From Candidatus Contendibacter odensensis (lineage in GTDB: Bacteria; Pseudomonadota; Gammaproteobacteria; Competibacterales; Competibacteraceae): a stretch of DNA of 64,000 nucleotides. How positions within the stretch are numbered: position 1 is the first letter of the stretch; each line of letters opens with the position of its first letter. Positions 11,131 to 21,912 of this stretch are shown in pieces. The position numbers and the translations under genes are program-made. The DNA lies in contig PDTV01000004.1 of NCBI GenBank assembly GCA_002747185.1, positions 291,730 to 355,729 on the forward strand, given 5' to 3'. Under the pieces are notes generated by a model. The model was not told the origin of the DNA. It ran no database searches and saw only the letters and a list, made by a program, of their open reading frames with translations.

Positions 11131-12009
11131 ATGACGATACAACAACCGCTGGTTCGGCGACTGTGCGTAATTGGTGTCGGTTTGATTGGTGGCTCGTTGA
11201 TTCGGGCGCTTCGGGAGGCGGCAGCCGTTGGTGAGGTGGTCGGCTGCGGGCGTGGTGAGGAAAATCTGCAGGCAGCGCTGCGTTTAGGCGTGGTGGATCG
11301 TTACTATACCGATCCTGCGGATGCTGTGGTGGGTGCGGATGTTGTGGTGATTGCTGTACCTTTAGGAGCGATTGAAGCCGTTGTGGATGCCATCGTCCCG
11401 CGTGTGGCTGAGGATGCGGTGTTGACCGATGTAGGCAGTGCCAAAGGTAGTGTCGTTGCTGATGTAATGCGCGTTTATGGTCATATGCCACCGAATTTTG
11501 TCCCCGGTCATCCGATTGCAGGCACTGAGCAAAGTGGCGTAGAGGCTTCTTTTGCCACCCTCTTTCAGGGGCGGCGTGTGATTCTGACACCAATGGCAGA
11601 AACGGCTGCTACCGCCCATCATCGCATTCGGAATATGTGGGAATTGACCGGTGCTGAAGTCGTCGATATGGGAGTAGAGCATCATGATGCAGTGCTGGCA
11701 GCGACCAGTCATTTGCCACATATGCTGGCTTATAGCCTGGTAGGTACGTTGGCCCATCTGGATGATCGGGCTGAGATTTTCCGCTATGCTGCTGGCGGTT
11801 TTCGGGATTTTACCCGCATTGCATCGAGTGACCCGCAGATGTGGCACGATATATGTATCGCTAATCGCAAGCAGTTGCTGGAAATGATTGCATTATTTAG
11901 TAGCGACCTGGAGCGGCTGGCTGAGGCGATTCGCAATGATGACCGTGCTGCTGTATTGGCCTTGTTTCAGCGGGCAAAACGCGCCCGCGATAATTTGTAT
12001 CTTGATTGA
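11131..12009 (+). CDS. tyrA: Prephenate/cyclohexadienyl dehydrogenase
   Basis: GVGLIGGSLIRALRE; VPGHPIAGTEQSGVEAS. Confidence 0.92.
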   Translation: MTIQQPLVRRLCVIGVGLIGGSLIRALREAAAVGEVVGCGRGEENLQAALRLGVVDRYYTDPADAVVGADVVVIAVPLGAIEAVVDAIVPRVAEDAVLTDVGSAKGSVVADVMRVYGHMPPNFVPGHPIAGTEQSGVEASFATLFQGRRVILTPMAETAATAHHRIRNMWELTGAEVVDMGVEHHDAVLAATSHLPHMLAYSLVGTLAHLDDRAEIFRYAAGGFRDFTRIASSDPQMWHDICIANRKQLLEMIALFSSDLERLAEAIRNDDRAAVLALFQRAKRARDNLYLD

Positions 12010-12214
12010 TGCTATTGTACAAACCCGATCAATTGATAAATCTTAATGTCTCCTTCGGTGATTCAAAATCCCTCGCCTTCAGGCGAGGGGGAAGTAATGC
12101 GAAGGAAGGTGGGCCAGTCCATGAGGTATAGTCAATATTCAAATTGACCAAATTGACCCGGGCTGTTAACCCCTCGACTTATAGTCGAAGATTGTTTGGT
12201 GCTTGGTTAAGTGT

Positions 12215-12306
12215 TAGGAGTTACGCGGTTGACGCTCATCTGGTAGGCGATATGGGTTTTAGGCCACTATATGTTGTTCTCGATCCTACCAATTGCATAA
12301 CTCCTA
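12215..12306. mobile_element. 92-bp MITE-like element, copy 1
   Basis: Imperfect TIRs TAGGAGTTACGCGGTTG / CAATTGCATAACTCCTA, flanked by perfect 5-bp repeat AGTGT (12210-12214 and 12307-12311); homologous to 50279-50370. Confidence 0.82.
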
Positions 12307-12394
12307 AGTGTATTAAATCTACGCTGGAGATTATATTTTCCGGCCGTGTTCTAATCTCCACGATATTCTGCCTGTTTTCCTTCCGGAATTTTTT

Positions 12395-13711
12395 ATGAGT
12401 GATTTAACCTTCACTGTCAAACCTGGCGGTGCTTTATGTGGGCGCTTGCGTGTTCCAGGAGATAAATCGATTTCACACCGCTCCATTATGCTGGGTTCGT
12501 TGGCGCAGGGGGTAACACGAATTTCCGGTTTTCTGGACGGTGAAGATTGCCTGGCAACGCTTAAAGCATTTCGTGCCATGGGTGTGCAGATTGACGATCC
12601 TGTGGAAGGGCAGTTTGCGGTACACGGTGTCGGCCTGCATGGTTTGCGGGTGCCTGATAAGCCCTTGGATTTAGGTAATTCAGGGACATCAATGCGATTG
12701 ATGGCTGGTATTTTGGCCAGCCAGTCTTTTGATAGTGTGTTGATAGGTGATGCGTCTTTAAATCGCCGCCCGATGCGACGGGTTACAGAGCCACTCACAC
12801 AGATGGGCGCACATATTGAAACAACGGTAGAAGGCACAGCTCCATTGCATATACGCGGTGGTCAGCGCTTGCATGGGATTGATTATCCTTTGCCAGTGGC
12901 CAGTGCCCAGGTGAAATCCTGTTTATTGCTGGCTGGATTGTATGCTGAAGGGGTGACACGCATCACTGAGCCTGCAACCACCCGTGATCATACCGAACGG
13001 ATGTTGGAGGGGTTTGGCTATTGCGTGCGGCGTGAGGGCGAGTGTACGTTTGCAGTGGAGGGTGGCGGGTCGTTAGTGGCCGCTGAAATTAATGTGCCTG
13101 CGGATATTTCTTCAGCTGCATTTTTTCTGGTTGGAGCCAGTATTGCGCCTGGGTCAGACTTGCTGTTAGAACACGTGGGGGTCAATCCAACCCGTACCGG
13201 TGTGATGGATATTTTGTTACAGATGGGGGCAACTATTGACGTTTTGAATCCACGGCAGATTGGTGGCGAGCCAGTGGCTGATTTGCGGGTACGGTACGCA
13301 CCATTACAAGGTATTCAAATTCCTGAAAAACTGGTGCCATTAGCTATTGATGAATTTCCTGCGCTGTTTATTGCGGCTGCCTGTGCTGAAGGAGAAACCG
13401 TACTGACCGGCGCTGAAGAGCTGCGGGTTAAGGAAAGCGACCGTGTACAGGCTATTGTTGATGGCCTGACCCTTTTGGGGGTATCGGCTCAAGCCACTTG
13501 GGATGGCATCATTATCCGGGGCGGGCCATTATCCGGAGGCGAGGTGAATAGCTATGGCGATCATCGCATCGCCATGAGTTTTGCCATGGCCGCATTGCGC
13601 GCGAAACATGCAATTCATATTCGTAACTGTGCGAATGTTAATACCTCATTTCCCCATTTTGCCAGGTTGGCTCAAGGCGCAGGATTACTGATTGATGAGG
13701 TTGCTGCATGA
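12395..13711 (+). CDS. aroA: 3-phosphoshikimate 1-carboxyvinyltransferase
   Basis: [36 protein letters not shown]. Confidence 0.96.
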   Translation: MSDLTFTVKPGGALCGRLRVPGDKSISHRSIMLGSLAQGVTRISGFLDGEDCLATLKAFRAMGVQIDDPVEGQFAVHGVGLHGLRVPDKPLDLGNSGTSMRLMAGILASQSFDSVLIGDASLNRRPMRRVTEPLTQMGAHIETTVEGTAPLHIRGGQRLHGIDYPLPVASAQVKSCLLLAGLYAEGVTRITEPATTRDHTERMLEGFGYCVRREGECTFAVEGGGSLVAAEINVPADISSAAFFLVGASIAPGSDLLLEHVGVNPTRTGVMDILLQMGATIDVLNPRQIGGEPVADLRVRYAPLQGIQIPEKLVPLAIDEFPALFIAAACAEGETVLTGAEELRVKESDRVQAIVDGLTLLGVSAQATWDGIIIRGGPLSGGEVNSYGDHRIAMSFAMAALRAKHAIHIRNCANVNTSFPHFARLAQGAGLLIDEVAA

Positions 13712-14403
13712 GCCATTGTGTACCGGTTATTACCGTCGATGGGCCAAGCGGGGTAGGTAAGGGGACGCTGTGTCAGTGGCTGGCACAGCACCTGGGTTGG
13801 CATCTTTTGGATAGTGGCGCCTTGTACCGCTTGACGGCATTGTCGGCGCTACGCCGCAATACCCCTTTGGACGATGAAGCACAAATCTCGGCAGTCGCCA
13901 ATACCTTGGATGTGAAATTTATACCCAAAGAGCAAGACTCAGTGCGTGTTATTCTCGAGGGTGATGATGTGAGTGATACCATTCGCAGTGAGGCATGTGG
14001 CAATGCAGCGTCACAAGTTGCAGTATTGCCTGCGGTACGTAATGCACTGCTTCAGCGACAGCGCGGCTTTCGACAATACCCTGGGCTGGTTGCTGATGGG
14101 CGAGATATGGGGACGGTGATATTTCCTGATGCCAATCTCAAGCTGTTCTTGACGGCCAGTGCTGAAGAGCGTGCTAAAAGACGTTATAAGCAGTTGATTA
14201 AGAAAGGCATCGATGCTAATCTTCCATGCCTTGTCAGGGAGATCGCCGAGCGTGATAAGCGTGATACCCAACGGGCAGTATCTCCGCTGGAGCCTGCGAT
14301 TGATGCAGAGCTTGTGGATACCACGCAGCTTGGCATTCAAGACGTCTGTAAATTAGTATTAACATGCATTACCCGGCGATTGACAATATCGGTAACTCCT
14401 TAG
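13708..14403 (+). CDS. cmk: Cytidylate kinase
   Basis: [34 protein letters not shown]. Confidence 0.95.
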   Translation: MSHCVPVITVDGPSGVGKGTLCQWLAQHLGWHLLDSGALYRLTALSALRRNTPLDDEAQISAVANTLDVKFIPKEQDSVRVILEGDDVSDTIRSEACGNAASQVAVLPAVRNALLQRQRGFRQYPGLVADGRDMGTVIFPDANLKLFLTASAEERAKRRYKQLIKKGIDANLPCLVREIAERDKRDTQRAVSPLEPAIDAELVDTTQLGIQDVCKLVLTCITRRLTISVTP

Positions 14404-14629
14404 GGGTTAACACTTTACGCCAGCGGTGGCTTTGGCTAGTCTTTTAGAGTTACCAAATGCTGTTTGAGCGTGCCACGGCCAGCCGTTGGGTGTGCGTCCC
14501 TAAAGTTTTTTCCTGAAGTGTATGTGAAACTACAGCCAAAACGTGGGTTCGAAATACAGTCATGTTGAACCCGTAATTGCAACTAACCTGTGGTGGTTTA
14601 ATGCCGCCTGATTTTTTGGGCTATAACCT

Positions 14630-16303
14630 ATGACCGAAAGTTTTGCCGAACTGTTTGAACAGAGCCTAGCCGACAAACAGATGCAACCTGGTGCCATTGT
14701 TGAGGGAATGGTAGTAGAAATCCGCCCGGATGCCGTGGTCGTTAACGCGGGTCTGAAGTCAGAAGGACTGATTCCTCTTGAGCAGTTTTATGATGAGGAA
14801 GGTGTTCTCGAAGTCAAGGTCGGAGATTTGGTTGAGGTGGCCCTCGACGCATTGGAAGACGGATTTGGAGAGACACGTCTTTCCCGTGAAAAGGCCAAGC
14901 GGGCTCGTGTCTGGAACGCTCTGGAACAAGCCTTTGAACAGGAAGAGATTGTCAAGGGCCTGATTAGCGGCAAGGTGAAAGGCGGGTTTACTGTGGATAT
15001 TGGTGAAATTCGTGCTTTTCTGCCGGGGTCACTGGTTGATGTTCGTCCGGTGCGCGACGCAGGTTACCTGGAAGGCAAAGAACTGGATTTCAAGGTTATC
15101 AAGCTGGATCGGCGGCGTAATAATGTGGTGGTATCTCGCCGTGCCGTGGTGGAGCAGGAATATAGCGCCGAACGTGAAGCCTTGCTTGAGAGCCTTCAGG
15201 AAGGCCAGGTTGTCGATGGTGTAGTGAAGAATCTCACCGATTATGGCGCATTTCTGGACCTGGGCGGCATCGATGGTTTGTTGCATATTACGGATATGGC
15301 ATGGCGGCGGGTCAAGCATCCTTCAGAGGTGGTTGCTGTTGGCGATGCCATCAAGGTCAAAGTGCTCAAGTTCGATCGTGAGCGCAACCGTGTATCATTG
15401 GGTTTGAAGCAACTGGGCGATGATCCATGGATTGCCCTGGCGCGTCGCTATCCGGTCAATAATCGGGTATTTGGCAAGGTCACCAATATTGCCGATTACG
15501 GCTGCTTTGTGGAGATTGAAGAAGGCGTTGAAGGCCTGGTTCACGTCTCTGAGATGGATTGGACAAACAAGAATGTTAACCCGAACAAGGTCGTGGCTCT
15601 GGGTGATGAGGTTGAAGTCGCGGTACTTGACATTGATGAAGAGCGTCGGCGTATCTCGCTGGGTATGAAGCAATGCCGGCAAAATCCTTGGGATGAGTTC
15701 GATCAGAGTCACGGTAAGGGCGATCATGTTTCTGGCAAGATCAAGTCAATTACCGATTTTGGTATTTTCATTGGTTTGGATGGCGGTATTGATGGTCTGG
15801 TGCATCTATCCGATATCTCCTGGAACACAAGTGGTGAGGATGCAGTACGCCAGTACAAGAAGGGACAGGAAGTTGAAGCCGTGGTGTTGGCGGTTGATTC
15901 CGAGCGCGAACGAATTTCACTGGGCATCAAGCAACTTGATAAGGATCCCTTCTCTAATTTTGTTGCTGATAATCCCAAAGGCAGCATTGTCAAGGGGCAG
16001 GTTACCGCTGTGGATCCCAAGGGGGCGACGTTGGATCTAGGCCAGGGTGTTGAGGGCACGTTGCGTGCTTCCGAACTCTCTCGTGAGCGGGTAGATGATG
16101 CGCGTTCCTTGCTGAAAGAAGGTGAGGAGATTGAGGCCAAGTTCATCGGTGTTGATCGCAAGAACCGTACAATTAGCCTCTCTATCAAGGCGAAGGATCT
16201 GGCAGAAGAAGCCGAAGTGATGCACGATTACAGCCGTAAATCTGTGACGGGAGCAACACTGGGTGATATTTTCAAGGAGCAGATGAGTACTCAGGACGAG
16301 TAG
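14630..16303 (+). CDS. rpsA: 30S ribosomal protein S1
   Basis: Multiple S1 RNA-binding repeats, 557 aa; cmk-rpsA-ihfB order. Confidence 0.97.
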   Translation: MTESFAELFEQSLADKQMQPGAIVEGMVVEIRPDAVVVNAGLKSEGLIPLEQFYDEEGVLEVKVGDLVEVALDALEDGFGETRLSREKAKRARVWNALEQAFEQEEIVKGLISGKVKGGFTVDIGEIRAFLPGSLVDVRPVRDAGYLEGKELDFKVIKLDRRRNNVVVSRRAVVEQEYSAEREALLESLQEGQVVDGVVKNLTDYGAFLDLGGIDGLLHITDMAWRRVKHPSEVVAVGDAIKVKVLKFDRERNRVSLGLKQLGDDPWIALARRYPVNNRVFGKVTNIADYGCFVEIEEGVEGLVHVSEMDWTNKNVNPNKVVALGDEVEVAVLDIDEERRRISLGMKQCRQNPWDEFDQSHGKGDHVSGKIKSITDFGIFIGLDGGIDGLVHLSDISWNTSGEDAVRQYKKGQEVEAVVLAVDSERERISLGIKQLDKDPFSNFVADNPKGSIVKGQVTAVDPKGATLDLGQGVEGTLRASELSRERVDDARSLLKEGEEIEAKFIGVDRKNRTISLSIKAKDLAEEAEVMHDYSRKSVTGATLGDIFKEQMSTQDE

Positions 16304-16610
16304 TTGCAATTCAGGCTTTTCGTTTTCATATGATCGCGGGTGGGCAGGGAGAGCCCATCAATGATCGTATCTCCTTGCCTGTGAATTCCATTGGCCGAAC
16401 TTATTAGGGGGCTGTGGCGTATTGTACGGCCTTCTCACGATCTACAGATCAGGGTGGAAGAGACAGAGAAACAACAGGTTTTTATACATCAGTGTCTTGG
16501 TGCTAGAGGGTAAGCGATTGTGAGTAAAGAAGCTTCCTTCCCGCCTTTATTGATTCGTTTGGCAGTGCGCAATCAGGTTATGGTTAACGTATTTTCCTGG
16601 AGAAGTTTGT

Positions 16611-16913
16611 ATGACTAAGTCGGAGCTGATCGAGATTCTCACGCATAAACGGAGAGATATTCCTTATAAGGATGTGGAGCAGGCGATCAAGACGATGCTG
16701 GAGCAAATGAGTGAATCCCTGGCGAATGGTGAGCGAATCGAGATTCGAGGGTTTGGTAGTTTTTCACTCCATTTTCGACCGCCACGGATCGGGCGCAACC
16801 CTAAAACAGGTGATGCAGTAGCTTTGGAGGGTAAATATGTCCCGCACTTTAAACCCGGTAAGGAGTTACGTGAACGGGTCAACGATAATCACCAAAAAAC
16901 CAAAAAATACTGA
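16611..16913 (+). CDS. ihfB: Integration host factor subunit beta
   Basis: [33 protein letters not shown]...[27 protein letters not shown]. Confidence 0.96.
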   Translation: MTKSELIEILTHKRRDIPYKDVEQAIKTMLEQMSESLANGERIEIRGFGSFSLHFRPPRIGRNPKTGDAVALEGKYVPHFKPGKELRERVNDNHQKTKKY

Positions 16914-17181
16914 TAGCTCGCTAATAACTATTCATTAACTGTTAATAATGGAAACCCACCGGATATGTGCTGGATGAGTGCCCTGTCGGTTTGCTTTTTA
17001 AGTTAACTCATTATTAATTTTGGTAATTTGGGGTACGTTAACCGATAAAGTGATGACAACAAGGTTTATTGTTGAAAAGTAGTTTCAAAAAGCAAGGTAT
17101 TTATGCCGGATCCTGAAGGGTGAGTATTTTTACACAATTCGGATTCATAATAGCGATAATGCTCGCTTCCATGCTGTTTGG

Positions 17182-17210
17182 AAACCCACGATAATCAAAG
17201 TGGGTTTTTT
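17182..17210 (+). terminator. Rho-independent terminator-like hairpin
   Basis: AAACCCAC-gataatcaaa-GTGGGTTT followed by a T tract. Confidence 0.7.
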
Positions 17211-17304
17211 GTTGAATTGTGTAATAACCAAGATCTCTTATGTATGTATCACTCATCAGCACCTGGGGAAGTCTGGGTGTAAACCATTCTGGCAGGGGAA
17301 ATTC

Positions 17305-17607
17305 ATGTCCTGGATCAAATTTATTCTGATCGCTGCAATTTTTTTGGTTGTACTGCTGGTAGGTGTCGAGTTTTCTACACTCCATGCAGACAAGGTGACA
17401 ATCAACTATCTGTTGGGTATGACGACACAGCCGCTATCGATGGTGGTGGTGTGCGCGTTTGCTGCGGGTGTCGTGGTGACGATGCTTATAGGGGCTACTA
17501 TTGTACTGCCGCTACGATTGCAAGTATCTCGTTTGCAGCAGTCGGTTGTTAGCAAGGATCATGAGATCAAATTACTCAAAAAGAAGGCAGGGCGGGACGT
17601 TCGCTGA
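17305..17607 (+). CDS. lapA: LapA family (DUF1049) membrane protein
   Basis: MSWIKFILIAAIFLVVLLVGVEF...LLKKKAGRDV; adjacent to lapB. Confidence 0.85.
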   Translation: MSWIKFILIAAIFLVVLLVGVEFSTLHADKVTINYLLGMTTQPLSMVVVCAFAAGVVVTMLIGATIVLPLRLQVSRLQQSVVSKDHEIKLLKKKAGRDVR

Positions 17608-17632
17608 AATCGCGGCTCGGTTCAGCTGATTC

Positions 17633-18802
17633 ATGATGGAATTATTATGGTTGCTATTGCCTGTTGCTGCCGCGTCGGGTTGGTGGATTGCTCGACGCGG
17701 ACAGGTGGCTTGCAACAATGCGAGTGTCCGCAGTACTGAATATTTAAAAGGGCTGAATTACCTGATTGATGACAAGCCCGATGAAGCGATTGAAATTTTC
17801 ACCCGTATGGCTGATGTCGATCAGGATACGGTTGAAATGCACTTGATATTGGGCAATCTGTTTCGCCGTCGTGGTGAAGTGGATCGTGCCATTCATATTC
17901 ACAGTAGCCTTATCAAGCGTAATCACCTGACTGTAAAACAGCGCCATCAGGCGATGTTAGAACTCGGCGAAGATTATTTGCGTGCCGGTTTGCTTGACCG
18001 GGCCGAAGTACTTTTTCTGGAGTTGATGGATCAGTCGAAGCATACAGAAGTAGCACTTTCTCGCCTGGTTTATATCTTTCAGCAAGAGAAAGACTGGCAG
18101 CAGGCAATCATGTATTGCGACCGTCTGGAACAGATAAGCGGAATATCCAGGCGACGGGAGATTGCACATTATCGTTGTGAACTGGCTGAGGAATCGATCC
18201 AGCAGCAAGAACCAGCCAATGCCAGAAAGTGGCTGCAGGAGGCGCTGGTCCGTGATCCATGTTGTGTCCGCGCCAGTATGCTGTTGGGGTATTTGTTTAT
18301 GGATATGGGCCATTATCAAGAAGCCATTGCTGCATTTCAAGCGGTTGAGCAGCAAGATTTGGACTATTTTCCTGAAGTGATTAATGCGCTAAGCCAGTGC
18401 TACAGCCTATTGGGAAATCTTGATGAGTGGATTGCGTATTTGCGTAAGGTGCATGAGCGCGATCATGGTGGTCGTTTTACGGATGCATTGGCAGAGTGGC
18501 TTTTAAAGCAGGAAGGTGAAGAAGCTGCCCTTGACTTTCTTGAGCGTGAGTTAAATAACTATCCTACTTTACTTGGGCTGCGTCGCCTGGTTGAAATCAA
18601 GCTGGAACAGAGTAAGGGTGCGGAATATGCCGATTTGCGGACTCTGCATTGTATCAGTACCCAAATGTTGAATAGTACTGCCCGTTATCGGTGTGATAAT
18701 TGCGGCTTTGTGACCAGGTCTTTGCTCTGGTGTTGCCCAAGCTGTTTGCGCTGGAATACCATTAAGCCTCTTCCTGATCTGGTTATGAAAACCGGTGCCT
18801 GA
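17633..18802 (+). CDS. lapB: Lipopolysaccharide assembly protein B (TPR plus rubredoxin-like metal site)
   Basis: TPR helices, GLNYLIDDKPDEAIEIF; C-terminal YRCDNCGF...CCPSCLRWNTIKPL. Confidence 0.93.
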   Translation: MMELLWLLLPVAAASGWWIARRGQVACNNASVRSTEYLKGLNYLIDDKPDEAIEIFTRMADVDQDTVEMHLILGNLFRRRGEVDRAIHIHSSLIKRNHLTVKQRHQAMLELGEDYLRAGLLDRAEVLFLELMDQSKHTEVALSRLVYIFQQEKDWQQAIMYCDRLEQISGISRRREIAHYRCELAEESIQQQEPANARKWLQEALVRDPCCVRASMLLGYLFMDMGHYQEAIAAFQAVEQQDLDYFPEVINALSQCYSLLGNLDEWIAYLRKVHERDHGGRFTDALAEWLLKQEGEEAALDFLERELNNYPTLLGLRRLVEIKLEQSKGAEYADLRTLHCISTQMLNSTARYRCDNCGFVTRSLLWCCPSCLRWNTIKPLPDLVMKTGA

Positions 18803-18958
18803 AGCCGCCAGGCCTTGTCGATAACCCGGAAAAGATTAAGGCGTGGTTCATGATTGCTATGATACTGAGGTAACCGGCCTTTTTAGCCGAAAAATACAAT
18901 ATATGGCGGAACCAGCTAGGTTTGATTAATTGGTTCCACTATATCCGTCTATTTTAAC

Positions 18959-19007
18959 GCGCAAATTATCACTATAAACAGTTCCAATTTATATATAGTG
19001 TTTGCGC
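18959..19007. repeat. Dispersed ~50-bp palindromic repeat, copy A
   Basis: GCGCAAA..CACTATAAAC.GTTCCAATTTATATATAGTGTTTGCGC; shares arms and spacer GTTCCAATTTATA with 43362-43411. Confidence 0.65.
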
Positions 19008-19032
19008 TATATATTGGAAAGGAAAATCAACT

Positions 19033-19680
19033 ATGAAGCTTTTGAATATATTTTTTGGTTTGGTTTTAGCGCTGTGCTCCACTGTTGTTCAAGCGCTTGA
19101 TATCAATACAGCCTCTGCCAAAGAGTTGGCAACATTGAATGGTGTGGGTCCTAAGAAAGCAGCAGCGATTGTCAAATACCGCGAGGCGAATGGCTCTTTT
19201 CAGTCGCTTGATGATCTGAGTAAAGTGCCAGGTATTGGTGAAAAAACCTTGGATAAAAACAAAGGCATGTTGACATTGGGAGGTGTTGCGGCTCCGGCGA
19301 AACCGGCGGCGGCGGGTGCAACGTCGAAAATGTCAGATGCTGCAAAGGCCAAGATGCCAATGAAACCGACGGCGGCGGGTGCAACGTCGAAAATGTCAGA
19401 TGCTGCAAAGGCCAAGATGCCAATGAAACCGACGGCGGCGGGTGCAACATCGAAGATGTCAGATGCTGCAAAGGCCAAGATGCCAATGAAACATCGAAGA
19501 TGTCAGATGCTGCAAAAGCCAAAACACCTTCAATGCCCACAACCAAGATGCCTAAAGCACCTGCTGTTCCTGCAACCAAGATGCCTAAAGCACCTGCTGT
19601 TCCTGCAACCAAGATGCCTAAAGCACCTGCTGTTCCTGCAACCAAGTGAATATTACGTCAGTGGTTTTTTGCGTTTTTAG
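19033..19680 (+). CDS. ComEA-like helix-hairpin-helix DNA-binding protein with frameshifted repetitive tail
   Basis: Signal peptide plus ALDINTASAKELATLNGVGPKKAAAIVKYREANGSFQSLDDLSKVPGIGEKTL; tail encoded by 63-bp repeats. Confidence 0.88.
   Translation: MKLLNIFFGLVLALCSTVVQALDINTASAKELATLNGVGPKKAAAIVKYREANGSFQSLDDLSKVPGIGEKTLDKNKGMLTLGGVAAPAKPAAAGATSKMSDAAKAKMPMKPTAAGATSKMSDAAKAKMPMKPTAAGATSKMSDAAKAKMPMKHRRCQMLQKPKHLQCPQPRCLKHLLFLQPRCLKHLLFLQPRCLKHLLFLQPSEYYVSGFLRF
19321..19490 (+). repeat. 63-bp coding tandem repeat (A/T)TSKMSDAAKAKMPMKPTAAGA; last unit shortened to 44 nt
   Basis: Units start at 19321, 19384, 19447 and 19491 (spacings 63, 63, 44). Confidence 0.95.
19542..19640 (+). repeat. 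Three 33-bp tandem repeats (TKMPKAPAVPA in the ancestral frame)
   Basis: accaagatgcctaaagcacctgctgttcctgca repeated at 19542, 19575 and 19608. Confidence 0.95.
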
Positions 19681-19737
19681 TTTTTTCTAATACGCCGCCT
19701 GCGATTGTTTCCTGCCCAGGAAAATGTGTTGCTCTTT

Positions 19738-19775
19738 CTGTCCTCTCCTCCGCAGGGAGAGGACAGTTTGATTTT
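19738..19775 (+). terminator. Terminator-like hairpin downstream of comEA-like gene
   Basis: CTGTCCTCTCC-tccgcag-GGAGAGGACAG (11-bp stem) followed by T-rich sequence. Confidence 0.65.
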
Positions 19776-19935
19776 GCTCTATAGGCAACATTGACTCGAT
19801 AAAAACCGTCTACATGGACAGTGTCTTTTTCTTGATTAAAACGACTGGCCATGGCTAATGTGGGCCGTTTTCCAAGTAATCAAAATCGTATAATAACGCC
19901 ACATTTAGCTGTTATTGCCAACCGGAATTGTCTCT

Positions 19936-21186
19936 ATGTTTCGTCCTCTGGAGTTGTTTATCGGGCTGCGCTATACCCGAGCCAAGCGCCGGAATCACTT
20001 TATTTCCTTTATCTCGTTCAGCTCAATGCTGGGTATTGCTTTGGGTATTACTGCACTGATTACTGTCTTGTCGGTGATGAACGGTTTTCAGGAAGAAGTG
20101 CGTAATCGTATCTTGGCGATGACACCCCATGCCACTGTCAGTCGCTGGAATGGATTACTGGAAGACTGGCAAGCTGTTCGAGGCCAGATACTGGAAAATT
20201 CCCGTGTGCTGGGAGGAACACCCTACATTCGTGGTGAAGCAATGCTGAATAATGCTTCTTTGGTTAGCGGTGCCCTGATTCAAGGTATCTTGCCGGAGGA
20301 GGAACAGAAAGTTTCGAAGATTGGTAGCAAAATGATTTACGGGTCGCTGGATGACCTGCGCCCCGGCGAGTTTGGCATCATATTAGGCAAGGCATTGGCC
20401 AATATTCTGGGGGTCGTGATGGGTGATAAGGTAACCGTCATTACACCACAAGCGAATGTAACTCCAGCGGGTTTGTTGCCACGGCTAAAACGCTTTGAAG
20501 TGATCGGCATTTTTAATGCGGGTATGTATGAGTATGATCGTGGACTGGCCTTGGTACATATCGCAGATGCCGGTCGATTATTTCAATTTCCTGAAGGAGC
20601 AGTGCACGGTGTGCGTTTAAAGCTGAATGATCTTTTCCAGGCGCCTTGGCTTGCTCGTGAGTTGAGCAATCACTTGCCGGATGGTTATATGATTCGTGAC
20701 TGGACACAAGATCATGTTAGTTATTTTCGGGCGGTACGGATTGAGAAAACGGCCATGTTCGTCATTTTGACCCTGATTGTAGCCGTAGCAGCTTTTAATA
20801 TTGTTTCGATGCTGATTATGGTTGTGACCGATAAACAATCTGATATTGCTATTTTGCGTACCCTGGGCGCAACGCCGCTTAGCATTATGGGTATTTTTAT
20901 TATCCAGGGTATCACGATTGGTTTGATTGGGACGCTTCTGGGGTTGATCGGCGGGGTATCGCTCGCCATGAATATTAATGTAGTCGTTCCATTTATCGAA
21001 GGTTTGTTTGGGATCAAAATTTTATCGCCGGAGGTATACCTTATTAGCGATTTTCCCTCGCAGGTACAGTGGGGTGATGTCAGTGCTGTTGGCTTGTTGG
21101 CCTTTGGGTTAGCCGCGCTGGCAACCCTATATCCCGCCTGGCGGGCAGCATGTACTCAGCCGGCAGAAGCATTGCGCTATGAATGA
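19936..21186 (+). CDS. lolC: Lipoprotein-releasing ABC transporter permease
   Basis: [52 protein letters not shown]. Confidence 0.94.
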   Translation: MFRPLELFIGLRYTRAKRRNHFISFISFSSMLGIALGITALITVLSVMNGFQEEVRNRILAMTPHATVSRWNGLLEDWQAVRGQILENSRVLGGTPYIRGEAMLNNASLVSGALIQGILPEEEQKVSKIGSKMIYGSLDDLRPGEFGIILGKALANILGVVMGDKVTVITPQANVTPAGLLPRLKRFEVIGIFNAGMYEYDRGLALVHIADAGRLFQFPEGAVHGVRLKLNDLFQAPWLARELSNHLPDGYMIRDWTQDHVSYFRAVRIEKTAMFVILTLIVAVAAFNIVSMLIMVVTDKQSDIAILRTLGATPLSIMGIFIIQGITIGLIGTLLGLIGGVSLAMNINVVVPFIEGLFGIKILSPEVYLISDFPSQVQWGDVSAVGLLAFGLAALATLYPAWRAACTQPAEALRYE

Positions 21187-21883
21187 ATCGATCATGACAG
21201 AACAGGTTGTCTTGGAATGTCGCAAGTTAACCAAGTCGTTTCGCGAGGGTGCGGAACGGCTAGATGTGCTGCGGGGGGTTGATTTTCAGATTCGACGCAG
21301 TGAGCGAGTAGCGATTGTGGGTAGTTCGGGTTCAGGTAAAAGCACATTATTACACGTGCTGGGTGGTCTGGATAAACCTACCAATGGCACTGTGTGGGTT
21401 GCCGGGCAGGAACTGAGTCATCTAAGCGATGCCCGTCGAGGGCATTTACGTAATCGTTATCTGGGTTTTGTCTACCAGTTTCATCATTTGTTACCGGAGT
21501 TCACCGCATTAGAGAATGTGGCAATGCCGCTGCTGATTCGAGGCGAGTCCAGTGCCGATGCAAGTCAATTATCGGCAGAATTATTAGGTCGGGTAGGACT
21601 GGGGCAACGCCTGACGCATAAACCTGGCGAATTATCAGGAGGTGAACGACAACGTGCGGCTGTTGCCAGGGCGCTGATTAGTCAGCCGGCTTGTATTTTA
21701 GCTGATGAGCCTACAGGGAATCTTGATCGGCATAGTGCGGATCATATCTTTGAAATGATGCTGGAATTAAATCGCGATTTGGGAACCAGTTTTGTCGTCG
21801 TGACTCATGATATGGGTTTGGCCAGTCGTATGGAGGCCATATGGCATCTGGCAGACGGTGTGTTAGTACTAGATGCCGGTTAA
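21179..21883 (+). CDS. lolD: Lipoprotein-releasing ABC transporter ATP-binding protein
   Basis: Walker [32 protein letters not shown]; LolD motif [21 protein letters not shown]. Confidence 0.95.
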   Translation: MNESIMTEQVVLECRKLTKSFREGAERLDVLRGVDFQIRRSERVAIVGSSGSGKSTLLHVLGGLDKPTNGTVWVAGQELSHLSDARRGHLRNRYLGFVYQFHHLLPEFTALENVAMPLLIRGESSADASQLSAELLGRVGLGQRLTHKPGELSGGERQRAAVARALISQPACILADEPTGNLDRHSADHIFEMMLELNRDLGTSFVVVTHDMGLASRMEAIWHLADGVLVLDAG

Positions 21884-21912
21884 TTGCTATTTAATCGACA
21901 GGTTGAGTAACA

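Noticed and set aside
11036-11593. 185-aa minus-strand ORF across hisC/tyrA
   Set aside because: His/Pro/Gln-rich antisense shadow of two confident genes
12068-12089. CCCTCGCC-ttca-GGCGAGGG hairpin after tyrA as terminator
   Set aside because: Strong stem but no T tract on the + strand, so the terminator call is not supported
14390-14412. GTAACTCCTTAGGGGTTAAC as another MITE end
   Set aside because: Short inverted repeat after cmk; matches only a few bases of the MITE TIR and has no partner end
19172-19645. Minus-strand ORF MVAGTAGALGILVAGTAGALGILV... with repeats
   Set aside because: Reverse complement of the comEA-like repeat array; repetition is inherited from the coding strand
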